Origin: DASXRC01 sp036506795 | GTDB lineage: Bacteria > Actinomycetota > Actinomycetes > Mycobacteriales > Micromonosporaceae | Assembly: GCA_036506795.1 (NCBI GenBank) | Contig: DASXRC010000070.1 | Location: forward strand, 1-18,526 | Direction of reading: 5' to 3' | Length of the DNA stretch: 18,526 nt | Shown: piece after piece, positions 7,262-14,957 of the stretch | How positions within the stretch are numbered: the first letter of the stretch is position 1 | How the letters are laid out: each line of letters opens with the position of its first letter | Notes under the pieces: generated by a model | What the model was told of the DNA's origin: nothing | The model's input: the letters and a program-made list of their open reading frames with translations, nothing else | Databases searched by the model: none | Program-made: the position numbers and the translations under genes

Positions 7262-8470
7262 ATGACCCAGGCGATCGACCGTCCCGAGCTCACGGACGAC
7301 GGCGTCAACGTCGACGAGCTGGTCGGGGCCGTCGCACACGACATCTCGCATGACCCATTCCCGGTCAAGGGCATTGACTACATCAACTTCATGGTCGGCA
7401 ACGCCAAGCAGGCCGCGCACTACTACTCCACCGCGTTCGGGATGACGCTGGTGGCGTACCGCGGGCCGGAGCAGGGCTACCGCGACTACGCCGAGTACGT
7501 CCTGACCAGCGGTTCGGCCCGGTTCGTCCTCTCCGGTGCCGTGCACGCCGACGCGGCCGGCGTCCAACACCACGCGCGGCACGGCGACGGCGTCGTCGAC
7601 ATCGCGCTGGCGGTGCCGGACGTCGACGCTGCGTACGCACACGCCGTCTCGCAGGGTGCGACCAGCATCGCCGAGCCACATGACATGACGGACGAGCACG
7701 GCACGGTCCGCTGCGCCGCGATCGCCACCTACGGCGAGACCCGTCACACGCTGATAGACCGCTCGCGGTACGACGGCCCGTTCCTGCCCGCCTTCGTGGC
7801 GCGCACCGCGATCGTCGACCGTACGGCCGCGATCGAGTCGGGCGCCCAGCCGAAGCGGTTCTTCCAGGCGGTCGACCACGTCGTCGGCAACGTCGAGCTC
7901 GGCAAGATGGACGAGTGGGTCCACTTCTACCGCCGCGTCATGGGCTTCACGAATATGGCCGAGTTCATCGGCGACGACATCGCTACCGAGTACTCCGCGC
8001 TGATGAGCAAGGTCGTCGCTAACGGCACGCGGAAGGTGAAGTTCCCCCTCAACGAGCCGGCGCTCGGCAGGAAGAAGTCGCAGATCGACGAGTACCTGGA
8101 GTTCTACGGCGGACCCGGCGCGCAGCACATCGCGCTGGCCACGGGCGACATCCTCGCCAGCGTCGACGCCATGCGCGCGGCGGGTGTCGAGTTCCTCGAG
8201 ACGCCCGACTCCTACTACGAGGACGATGAGCTGCGCGCCCGTATCGGCAAGGTGCGCGTGCCGATCGAGGAGCTGAAGGCGCGCAAGATCCTCGTGGATC
8301 GCGACGAGGACGGCTACCTGCTGCAGATCTTCACGAGGCCCGTGCAGGACCGGCCTACGTTCTTCTTCGAGCTGATCGAGCGGCACGGCTCCCTCGGGTT
8401 CGGCAAGGGCAACTTCAAGGCCCTCTTCGAGGCCATCGAGCGGGAGCAGGAGCGTCGCGGAAACCTGTAA
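7262..8470 (+). CDS. hppD: 4-hydroxyphenylpyruvate dioxygenase
   Basis: This Fe(II) enzyme converts 4-hydroxyphenylpyruvate and O2 to homogentisate and CO2, the second step of tyrosine catabolism. It has 402 aa and two vicinal-oxygen-chelate (glyoxalase-like) halves: YINFMVGNAKQAAHYY at about 38-53 and FQAVDHVVGNVE at about 201-212. The iron ligands expected for HPPD are present: H206 (VDHVV), H289 (QHIAL) and E370 (FFFELIER). The C-terminal GFGKGNFKALFEAIEREQ is typical of the family. ATG 7262 is chosen over GTG 7193 because GAGGGAGG lies 6 bases upstream. It leads a plus-strand run with an RDD protein gene (35 bp later) and an aminotransferase gene, and is divergent from an Lrp regulator. 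Confidence 0.97.
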   Translation: MTQAIDRPELTDDGVNVDELVGAVAHDISHDPFPVKGIDYINFMVGNAKQAAHYYSTAFGMTLVAYRGPEQGYRDYAEYVLTSGSARFVLSGAVHADAAGVQHHARHGDGVVDIALAVPDVDAAYAHAVSQGATSIAEPHDMTDEHGTVRCAAIATYGETRHTLIDRSRYDGPFLPAFVARTAIVDRTAAIESGAQPKRFFQAVDHVVGNVELGKMDEWVHFYRRVMGFTNMAEFIGDDIATEYSALMSKVVANGTRKVKFPLNEPALGRKKSQIDEYLEFYGGPGAQHIALATGDILASVDAMRAAGVEFLETPDSYYEDDELRARIGKVRVPIEELKARKILVDRDEDGYLLQIFTRPVQDRPTFFFELIERHGSLGFGKGNFKALFEAIEREQERRGNL

Positions 8471-8505
8471 CACTGTCCCGGTGACCGAGTGGCTACGGTG
8501 ATCCG

Positions 8506-9510
8506 GTGAGCAACATCGCGCCGGGCTGGTACAAGGACCCCGCCGAGCCCACCACCCAGCGGTACTGGGACGGTGAGGGCTGGATCGGCGCCGCGCTGCC
8601 CATCGACGCGACCCCACCCGAGGGCCCGCCGGAGCCGGAGCGGCCGAGGCCGGAGCCGGCGCAGCCGGAGTCCGCCACGCGCACGTCGCAGCTCGGTGAG
8701 GCGGGGGCCGGCGCCAACGGTGCCGCCCCTGGCGTACACGGCTGGCCACCGGTGCCGCCGTTCCCGCCCGGCGCAAACCCGCCCGAGGCGGCGCCGCCCG
8801 ACGCGCCTCCGGCCCAGGCGCCGTCGACCGGCCCGGGCACCAAGCCGTCGGCGGGGCCGGCCACCGAGCCGCCCGGCGCCGCCGGCCCTCCGAGCTCCGC
8901 ACCACCGACCGGCTGGCCGGCCGGGCCGTACCCCCATCCGGTCTCGCTGCCGGAGCCGCGGCCGCACGGCCTGCTGCTCGCGTCCCCCGGCTCGCGGCTG
9001 GTGGCGAGGCTCGTGGACATCGCCGCCGTGCTCGCGCTCAACGTCGTCGTCAACGGCTGGTTTATCTACCAGTACGCGCGAGAGATGGCGCCGATCTACC
9101 GCGAGATGAACCGACGGTTCGCTGAGGGTAGTCCGATGTTCCAGGACCTGCCCCAGCCGAGCGGCCATGCCGGCAACCTCCAGATCGTGATCATCCTGCT
9201 GGCCGCCGCGCTGTGGTTCGCGTACGAGGTGCCCGCCGTCGCCAACACCGGACAGACCCCCGGCAAGCGGCTGCTCGGCATCAAGGTGGTCCGACTGGAG
9301 AGCGCCGACCGGCTCGGTTTCGGCAGGTCGCTGCGCCGGTGGAACACCCTTGGCCTGCCGACTCTGTTCTGGACGTGTTTCGGCATCGGTTTCGTGTTGC
9401 AGATCGTCGACTGCTTCTTCGTCGCGATCGACCGGCCGCTGCGGCAGGCCCTACACGACAAGTCCGCCCGCACCGCGGTCGTCCACGTTGGACGAACCGC
9501 CAACAAGTAA
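8506..9510 (+). CDS. DUF2510 / RDD family membrane protein
   Basis: The 334-aa protein has a DUF2510 domain at 5-30 (PGWYKDPAEPTTQRYWDGEGW). A Pro/Gly/Ala-rich linker follows at about 35-150. The C-terminus is an RDD domain: the R..D motif (R168, D171) in the first helix at 168-190, a second helix at about 224-243, NTGQTPGKRLLGIKVV at 247-262, a third helix at about 284-306, and an ending LHDKSARTAVV. RDD proteins are poorly characterised; some act in ion exchange. The gene lies between hppD and the aminotransferase gene on the same strand, with gaps of 35 and 10 bp, so it is probably co-transcribed with two tyrosine-catabolism enzymes. The start is GTG 8506 with no clear Shine-Dalgarno sequence. 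Confidence 0.85.
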   Translation: MSNIAPGWYKDPAEPTTQRYWDGEGWIGAALPIDATPPEGPPEPERPRPEPAQPESATRTSQLGEAGAGANGAAPGVHGWPPVPPFPPGANPPEAAPPDAPPAQAPSTGPGTKPSAGPATEPPGAAGPPSSAPPTGWPAGPYPHPVSLPEPRPHGLLLASPGSRLVARLVDIAAVLALNVVVNGWFIYQYAREMAPIYREMNRRFAEGSPMFQDLPQPSGHAGNLQIVIILLAAALWFAYEVPAVANTGQTPGKRLLGIKVVRLESADRLGFGRSLRRWNTLGLPTLFWTCFGIGFVLQIVDCFFVAIDRPLRQALHDKSARTAVVHVGRTANK

Positions 9511-9520
9511 GGAACCCGCG

Positions 9521-10600
9521 ATGACCCGGCTGACCCGCCCCGACCTGGACGCGATCCCCAACTACGTGTCCGGCCGCAGCCCGGCCGATCTCGCGCGGGA
9601 GCTGGGCCTGCCCGAGGCCATCAAGCTGGCGAGCAACGAGGTGCCGTATGGACCACTGCCCGGGGTCGTCGAGGCGATCGCCGCGGCCGCCACGAGCGTG
9701 CACCGCTACCCCGACATGGGTGTCATCGCGTTGCGCGAGACCCTCGCCCAGCGGTACGGCGTGACACCCGACCGGATCGCGACCGGCTGCGGTTCGGTGG
9801 CGCTCTGCGAGCACCTGGTCCGCGCCGCCTGCATGCCGGGCGATGAGATCGTCTACTCGTGGCGCTCGTTCGAGGCGTACCCGATCATCTCGGCGACGAC
9901 CGGCGCCGCCTCCATACGGGTGCCGAACACGGCCGCACACGGCCACGATCTGGACGCGATGGCGGCCGCCGTCACCGACCGGACCCGGGTGGTTCTCGTG
10001 TGCAACCCCAACAACCCGACCGGCACGAGCGTGCGCCGTGCCGAACTCGACGCGTTTCTGGACCGGGTCGGGGAGGGCGTACTCGTGGCGCTGGACGAGG
10101 CGTACCGGGAGTTCGTCACCGATCCGGACGTGCCGGATGGCCTCGAGGCGTACGGCGACCGACCCAACGTGGTGATCCTTCGGACGCTGTCGAAGGCCTG
10201 GGGCCTCGCCGGGCTGCGGGTGGGCTTCCTCATCGCGCAGCCGGAGATCGCCGCGACCGTGCGGAAGGTGGTCACGCCCTTCTCGACCAACGCCGCGGCG
10301 CAGGCAGCCGCGCTCGCGGCGCTGACCCAGGAGGAAGAGGTACGCCGGCGCTGCGACCTGGTCATCGCCGAGCGTTCCAGGCTGCTAGAGGCGACCCGCA
10401 AGATCGTGGCGGAGGTACCGGAGAGCCAGTCCAACTTCGTCTGGCTCCCGCTGGCCGACCGGTCGGTCGAGTTCGGCCGGGCGTGCGAGGCCCGCGGTGT
10501 CATCGTTCGGCCGTTCCCCGACGAGGGTGTGCGGGTAACCGTCGGCACGCCGGCCGAGAACGACGCGTTCCTGACGGCCGCGGAGGCCGCGCTCTTGTAG
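9521..10600 (+). CDS. pat: HisC/Pat-type PLP aminotransferase, probably aromatic
   Basis: This 359-aa fold-type I PLP aminotransferase is of the histidinol-phosphate/aromatic (Pat, HisC2) class. CNPNNPTGT is at 161-169, ALDEAY at 191-196 with the PLP-ring Asp 192 and Tyr 195, and the Schiff-base Lys 225 lies in TLSKAWGLAG. R233 lies in GLRVGF, and the C-terminal substrate Arg is about R338 in VRVTVGTP. ATG 9521, with AGGA about 9 bases upstream, is used. The frame stays open into the RDD gene, but that part is spurious. No other his genes are nearby, while hppD is two genes upstream, so I infer an aromatic aminotransferase making 4-hydroxyphenylpyruvate from tyrosine. A histidine-biosynthetic HisC remains possible. 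Confidence 0.85.
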   Translation: MTRLTRPDLDAIPNYVSGRSPADLARELGLPEAIKLASNEVPYGPLPGVVEAIAAAATSVHRYPDMGVIALRETLAQRYGVTPDRIATGCGSVALCEHLVRAACMPGDEIVYSWRSFEAYPIISATTGAASIRVPNTAAHGHDLDAMAAAVTDRTRVVLVCNPNNPTGTSVRRAELDAFLDRVGEGVLVALDEAYREFVTDPDVPDGLEAYGDRPNVVILRTLSKAWGLAGLRVGFLIAQPEIAATVRKVVTPFSTNAAAQAAALAALTQEEEVRRRCDLVIAERSRLLEATRKIVAEVPESQSNFVWLPLADRSVEFGRACEARGVIVRPFPDEGVRVTVGTPAENDAFLTAAEAALL

Positions 10601-10618
10601 CGAGGTCCGCGTCGCGGC

Positions 10619-11764
10619 CTAGCGCGAGCCGCGCTCTGCCGCCGCTCCCAGCTCCGCGGCGGGGTCCAGGTACGCCCGCGCGATCATCGTGAGCCAGTCG
10701 TAGAGCGCCGACTCGTTGGGCGCGAGCGGACCGGGCCGGAAGTGTAGCGATGAGACACCGCGGTGCACCGACTCGCAGGCCGCCCAGTCCTGCCGGTTCG
10801 TGGTGTCCCAGAACTCCACGGCGTAGCTGGGGTCGGCCACCTCGTCCGGGAACAGCCACTCGCATTCCACGAACGTCAGCCCCGGCGCTATCGGCTCCAG
10901 CCGGTGGGTGAGGACATAGTCCGGGTGCGCACTGATCAACAGGTTCGGCAGCAGGCCGAGGTAGCGCACCGTCCGCCGATCGACTCCCTCCAGCGGTACG
11001 CCGTGGGAGCGCCCATCCATGGACATCGTCTCGGCGTGCTCGCGCAGCCGCATGGAGCCGCCCGCCCACGCGCCGGCCTCGTGCCAGTTGTCGCCGGAGT
11101 TCGGCGGCGTCACGGCGCACAGCTCCGGATGGATCATCGGGCAGTGGTAGCACTCGTGGTAGTTCTCCACGATGATCTTCCAATTCGCGGCGACCTCGTA
11201 CGAGTGCCGCGCCTTCACGACGAGGCGCTCGGCCCGGTAGGGCGCGATGAGCCCGGCCAGGGCGCCGATGTGCTCCGCGAACGGCCGGGCGCCGCCCGAG
11301 GCGTTGACCAGAAGCCAGCCGTGCCAGTCCACGACCGGCAGCTCCACCAGATGGTGGTCGCCCGGCCGGAACGCGTCGCCCATCCCGGGCGCCGTGCGCA
11401 GCGCGCCGTCGAGACTGTAGGCCCAGCCGTGGTACGGGCAGAGGACCACCCTCCGCTCGGTCGACTCGCCGACCGGCAGCAGCTCGTGCGCCCGGTGCCG
11501 GCACACGTTCGCGAAGGCTCGCGGCCCGTCATCCACACACGTGACGAGCACGCCGACGTCGCCGACCGTGAACGCCGCCTGGTTGCCGCGCGCGGCGACC
11601 TCGGCCGTACGGCCAATCGGCGTCCAGGAGCCCGCGAAGAGATGCCGCTTCTCCCACGCCAGCACCGCGGGGTGGGTGTACGCGGCCGCCGGCAACACGA
11701 CCGACTCGCCGAACGGGCGCAGCGTGGCCGCCAGGGCCTCGGCGTCGATGGGCGCGTGCGACAT
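10619..11764 (-). CDS. Rieske oxygenase alpha subunit, quaternary-amine type
   Basis: The 381-aa protein has an N-terminal Rieske [2Fe-2S] domain with C88-x-H90 and C109-x2-H112 (VCRHRAH; LCPYHGW). The catalytic domain has the mononuclear-iron ligands H207 and H212 in ENYHECYHCPMIHPEL, with probable D326 in QDWAACE. The residue three before H207, which links the two metal centres and is Asp in ring-hydroxylating dioxygenases, is Glu 204 here. That Glu is the pattern of carnitine monooxygenase CntA and glycine-betaine monooxygenase GbcA. I therefore expect oxidation of a quaternary amine or similar compound rather than an aromatic ring. No reductase gene is in the window. The start is ATG 11764 with GAGG just upstream. 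It is convergent with the aminotransferase gene, 18 bp away. Confidence 0.88.
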   Translation of the reverse strand: MSHAPIDAEALAATLRPFGESVVLPAAAYTHPAVLAWEKRHLFAGSWTPIGRTAEVAARGNQAAFTVGDVGVLVTCVDDGPRAFANVCRHRAHELLPVGESTERRVVLCPYHGWAYSLDGALRTAPGMGDAFRPGDHHLVELPVVDWHGWLLVNASGGARPFAEHIGALAGLIAPYRAERLVVKARHSYEVAANWKIIVENYHECYHCPMIHPELCAVTPPNSGDNWHEAGAWAGGSMRLREHAETMSMDGRSHGVPLEGVDRRTVRYLGLLPNLLISAHPDYVLTHRLEPIAPGLTFVECEWLFPDEVADPSYAVEFWDTTNRQDWAACESVHRGVSSLHFRPGPLAPNESALYDWLTMIARAYLDPAAELGAAAERGSR

Positions 11765-11773
11765 GGCCTCATC

Positions 11774-11794
11774 CTGACTGACTCAACAGTCAGT
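11774..11794. promoter_or_regulatory. Palindromic operator upstream of the Rieske gene
   Basis: ACTGACT (11777-11783), CAAC, then AGTCAGT (11788-11794) is a perfect 18-bp inverted repeat. An overlapping register, CTGACTG/CAGTCAG, spans 11774-11793. It lies 10-30 bp before the Rieske start codon. Its form resembles TetR-family operators, but no TetR gene is present in the window. Confidence 0.5.
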
Positions 11795-11826
11795 GTGAAG
11801 ACCCTTCGGCGGCGTCGGACCGGCGA

Positions 11827-13158
11827 TCAGGTCCCGGCGAGGAGGACCGGTTCCGGGAAGCGGTAGTACGCGTCGTCGGGGTCATCGGGGTCCGCTTCGT
11901 GCCGCAGCCGTTCGATTGCGACGAAGCGCTCGGTCGCGTATGCGTACCCGGGGTCCCAGTCCGTGCCGTCCCGACGGAAGGCGCAACGGTAACGCGACAG
12001 CTCGCGGCCGGAGGCGGCGTCCACGGTGACCAGATCGCGGGCCGACGTGAGCAGGTGAACCGCACCGGACTCGACGGCGAGGACCCGCGCCGCTTGCCCC
12101 AACGAGTCCCATCGCCACGCCTCCCGCCCGTCGGCCAGGCGACGGGCCACCCAGGTCGTCGCGTCGGCTCCCGACCGCCCACCCGCAGGCAACAGCACCT
12201 TGCCGTCGATGAGCCATCCGTTCGGATCGTCGAGGACCGGCGCCGCGACGGGCCCGGCCGCCCCGAACAGCCAGCCTCGCGTACGCCCGTCCTCGAGGGT
12301 GCGCACGCCCCGGCAACCGGACCCGCCGAGGTCGCATCCGATCGGCATCGGGTCCCAGCGGGAGGCGCCTGGCGGCCGCCACGCCGACAGGGCGGCGCCC
12401 GTGACGACGTCGTACCCGTCGAGAGCCGGCGGGTGTGCGCACCCGTCGTAGACCGCGAATCTGCCCGGACCGGTGAACGCGTCGCCCAGGCACCCAGCGC
12501 GGTTGGCGATGGTGGTGCGCCACATCCGGCGGCCGGTGGCCGAGTCGAAACCGGCCGCCTCGCGTGCGCCGGCTGCGATGATCACGCGAGCGCCGGCGGC
12601 GGCCGCCGTGAACAGTCCGCGCGGCGCGTACACGTTGACCGCCCCGGTGCGCCGGCCCGCGTAGCCGCCGTCCACGGGCTCCGGCCCGGCGGCCCGCCAG
12701 GCCACCCGTCCGGTACGCGCGTCGAGAGCTATCAACTTGCCGTCGGACCATCGGCTGATCACGGTCGTGCCGATCGCGACCAGGCCATCCAGCCACTGCG
12801 GCCACCGGCGGTACGACCAGAACGGGTTGACCTGGTTGTGGGCGTCCGCGGGGGCCTCAGCGCGGACCTGACGCTCCGCGGCGGACACCCGCAACCGCCG
12901 ATCCACGATGAGAGGCGCGGCCGCGAGCCGTGCGATCGTGCCCTCCCTCGCGGTTACCGGGGGCGGGTAGCCGGCACGGGCGGGGGTTACCATCTCGGCC
13001 GGCGCGAAGACCCGGTACGCGATCGCGGCGACTCCGGCGAGCAGCACCAGCACGGAGACCGTCACGACGACCACCTGAGTCCTCCGCCGGCCGGCCGGGC
13101 GTACCGGATCACCGCCTGCCACGACCGGAGAGCGTACCCAGGCGGAGCGGTGGCGCAC
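11827..13158 (-). CDS. Second membrane-anchored PQQ-like propeller protein
   Basis: The protein is 443 aa from GTG 13158. A basic N-terminus (RPAGRRRTQ) precedes one hydrophobic helix, VVVVTVSVLVLLAGVAAIAY. The exported part has propeller-type blades: LIALDARTGRVAWR, AAGFDSATGRRMWR, GYDVVTGAALSAW and VTVDAASGRELSRY. Cys residues are spaced as if disulfide-bonded (CLGDAF and DGCAHP; GCDLGGSGC). No enzyme signature is seen. It resembles the protein at 2897-4210 in architecture, though not closely in sequence. The start is uncertain: GTG 13158 lies 14 bp after the SRPBCC stop and suggests coupling, but GTG 13122 is equally good, and neither has a Shine-Dalgarno sequence. The longer open frame reaching 13719 is not coding. 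Confidence 0.7.
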   Translation of the reverse strand: MRHRSAWVRSPVVAGGDPVRPAGRRRTQVVVVTVSVLVLLAGVAAIAYRVFAPAEMVTPARAGYPPPVTAREGTIARLAAAPLIVDRRLRVSAAERQVRAEAPADAHNQVNPFWSYRRWPQWLDGLVAIGTTVISRWSDGKLIALDARTGRVAWRAAGPEPVDGGYAGRRTGAVNVYAPRGLFTAAAAGARVIIAAGAREAAGFDSATGRRMWRTTIANRAGCLGDAFTGPGRFAVYDGCAHPPALDGYDVVTGAALSAWRPPGASRWDPMPIGCDLGGSGCRGVRTLEDGRTRGWLFGAAGPVAAPVLDDPNGWLIDGKVLLPAGGRSGADATTWVARRLADGREAWRWDSLGQAARVLAVESGAVHLLTSARDLVTVDAASGRELSRYRCAFRRDGTDWDPGYAYATERFVAIERLRHEADPDDPDDAYYRFPEPVLLAGT

Positions 13159-13172
13159 CGACGGTACGCGAT

Positions 13173-13676
13173 TCAGGCCGCCGCGTCGCGGCTGGTCGTG
13201 GGCGGACCGGGCTGGCCCGTCGCGGCCTTTGCAAGATCGGAGAGGTCGTCCCGCAGGGCCCCCTCGACGGTGGCCGCGGCGAGCCCACCGAAGACAAGCG
13301 CGATCAGGCGGCCGGTCGGTGCGTTCGGGTTGCCGTCCTGTACGACGGTCACCGCGGTTCCACCCTGGTGCCGGCCGACCTCGACGGGCGCGAACGCGTA
13401 CGTCATCCGGTACTCCGCCCCGATGCCGGGTGAGGTGACCACGAACCGCCGCGGTGGGTCGGACTCCTCGACGTGGAACTCCTCGGTCACCCGCTCGTCG
13501 CCCGAGAGGGTGCGCGTCTCGCGCCATACCGTGCCGGCTCCGAACGGTCCCGGGGTAACTACCTCGACGCCATCCACCGCGGAGAGCCAGTCCGCCCGTC
13601 CGGCCAGGTCGGTGAACACCCGCCAGACGCGGTCGACAGGCGCATCCACCAGCTGCGAGACCGCCACCGTAGACAT
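13173..13676 (-). CDS. SRPBCC (START-like) family protein
   Basis: The 167-aa protein has the SRPBCC/polyketide-cyclase-like opening VAVSQLVDAPVDRVWRVFTDLAGRADWLSAV at residues 4-33. Alternating strands follow (TVWRETRT, FVVTSPGIGAEYRMTYAF, GTAVTVVQDG), then the long closing helix at about 122-150. This helix-grip fold binds hydrophobic ligands in a central cavity; the ligand is unknown. ATG 13676 is preferred over the longer frame to 13721 because GGGGGAG lies about 3 bases upstream and the conserved fold begins at once. It follows fahA on the same strand after an 81-bp gap with no clear terminator, so it may be read with the homogentisate genes. Confidence 0.85.
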   Translation of the reverse strand: MSTVAVSQLVDAPVDRVWRVFTDLAGRADWLSAVDGVEVVTPGPFGAGTVWRETRTLSGDERVTEEFHVEESDPPRRFVVTSPGIGAEYRMTYAFAPVEVGRHQGGTAVTVVQDGNPNAPTGRLIALVFGGLAAATVEGALRDDLSDLAKAATGQPGPPTTSRDAAA

Positions 13677-13757
13677 CGCTCCCCCATGCCGCCGCTCTCG
13701 GCCGCGAAGGCCGGGCCACATCTACGGTACGCGATCGGACGGAACGATTGCCGTGAT

Positions 13758-14957
13758 TTAGCGCGCCGGCAGGACGCGGCCGGTCACCTGGCCGAGCGCC
13801 AGGGTGGATCCACCCGCACCCGGGGCGGTCGCGCCGATCGTGACGGTGTCACCGTCCAACAGAAACGTTCGGGTGCCGCCGTCGCCCAGCTTGACCGCCT
13901 CGGTACCGCCCCAGGTCAGCTCCAGGAAGGAGCCGGTCTGCTCGCGCCCAGGGCCGGACACTGTGCCCGACGCGTAGAGATCCCCGGTCCGCAGGCTGGC
14001 ACCGTTCGCGGTCAGGTGCGCGAGCTGCTGGGCCGGAGTCCAGTACATGGTCTCGAACGGCGGGCGGGACACGACCGTCCCGTTCCATGCCACGTCGAGC
14101 GCGAGCCTCAGCCCCCGCCGGTCGTCCTCGCGCAGGTAGTCGAGCACGGGCGGGTCCTGCTCGGGCGCCGGCACCCACGCGGCCTCAAGCGCGTCCAGCG
14201 GGGTGACCCACCCGGCCACCGACGTCGCGAACGATTTGCCCAGGAACGGCCCCAGCGGCTGGGCTTCCCATGCCTGGATGTCCCGGGCCGACCAGTCGTT
14301 GACGAGAACGACCCCGAAGACGTGGTCGGCGAGGTGCGCGGTGGTCACCCGGTCGCCCTGCCGGCTCGGTACGCCGACGACGAACCCGACCTCCGCCTCG
14401 ATGTCCAGCCGCTCGGACGGGCCGAAGACCGGACCGTCCGGTGTGGACCGTTGGCCGCTAGGGCGGATGATGCCCGTTCCGGTCACCACGACGGTGCCGG
14501 CCCGACCGTGGTACCCGATCGGCAGGTGCTTCCAGTTCGGCGTCAGCGGTGGCGTGCCGGGCCGGAGGATCTGACCGACGTTCGACGCGTGGTGCTCGGA
14601 GGAGTAGAAGTCCACGTAGTCGCCGACCGCAAACGGCAGCACCAGTTCGACCTCGCCCACCGGGACAAGCAGCGGCTCGACGGCCGCCCGGTGGTCCGCC
14701 TCGGTCAAGAGCTCGACGATGCGGGCCCGCACCGCCCGCCACTGTGGACGCCCGAGCGCCATGAAGTCGTTCAGCACCGAGCGACGCAGCGCGCCGCCGG
14801 CGAGCACAAGGTCGGCGCGCTCAGCCGCCTCCAGGTCGAGCACGAAGTTCCCGACGCGTACGCCGATCCGCGGCACCCAACCGCGGTGCCGGAACACGCC
14901 ATAGGGCAGGTGGTGCAACCCGTACGGCGACTCGGATCCACCCTGGACCCAGGTCAC
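13758..14957 (-). CDS. fahA: Fumarylacetoacetase
   Basis: FahA hydrolyses 4-fumarylacetoacetate to fumarate and acetoacetate, the last step of tyrosine catabolism. The length of 399 aa is normal for bacterial FAH. An N-terminal SH3-like part is followed by the FAH fold. By comparison with the mouse enzyme, metal ligands are D116 (YVDFYSSEHHA), E187 and E189 (DIEAEVGFVVG) and D221 (VNDWSARDIQAWE). Catalytic H123, Y149 (GYHGRA) and K241 (FLGKSF) are also present. The GTG start at 14957 overlaps the TGA of the upstream gene in a GTGA tetramer and has GGGGGA about 7 bases upstream, so translation is probably coupled to the 285-aa protein. Confidence 0.97.
   Translation of the reverse strand: MTWVQGGSESPYGLHHLPYGVFRHRGWVPRIGVRVGNFVLDLEAAERADLVLAGGALRRSVLNDFMALGRPQWRAVRARIVELLTEADHRAAVEPLLVPVGEVELVLPFAVGDYVDFYSSEHHASNVGQILRPGTPPLTPNWKHLPIGYHGRAGTVVVTGTGIIRPSGQRSTPDGPVFGPSERLDIEAEVGFVVGVPSRQGDRVTTAHLADHVFGVVLVNDWSARDIQAWEAQPLGPFLGKSFATSVAGWVTPLDALEAAWVPAPEQDPPVLDYLREDDRRGLRLALDVAWNGTVVSRPPFETMYWTPAQQLAHLTANGASLRTGDLYASGTVSGPGREQTGSFLELTWGGTEAVKLGDGGTRTFLLDGDTVTIGATAPGAGGSTLALGQVTGRVLPAR

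Noticed and set aside
7178..8905. 575-aa open frame antisense to hppD
   Set aside because: It is a typical GC-rich antisense frame with Arg/Asp/Val-rich low-complexity protein; hppD on the other strand has full family motifs.
9350..9520. Upstream extension of the aminotransferase
   Set aside because: It overlaps the RDD C-terminus in another frame; ATG 9521 has a Shine-Dalgarno sequence and gives the family N-terminus.
13159..13719. N-terminal extension making a 630-aa propeller protein
   Set aside because: This region is covered on the same strand by the SRPBCC gene in another frame, and the extension is Arg/Gly-rich without domain features.
11899..13761. 620-aa open frame on the plus strand
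   Set aside because: It is antisense to the propeller and SRPBCC genes, has an Arg/Pro/Gly-rich composition and no recognisable domain.
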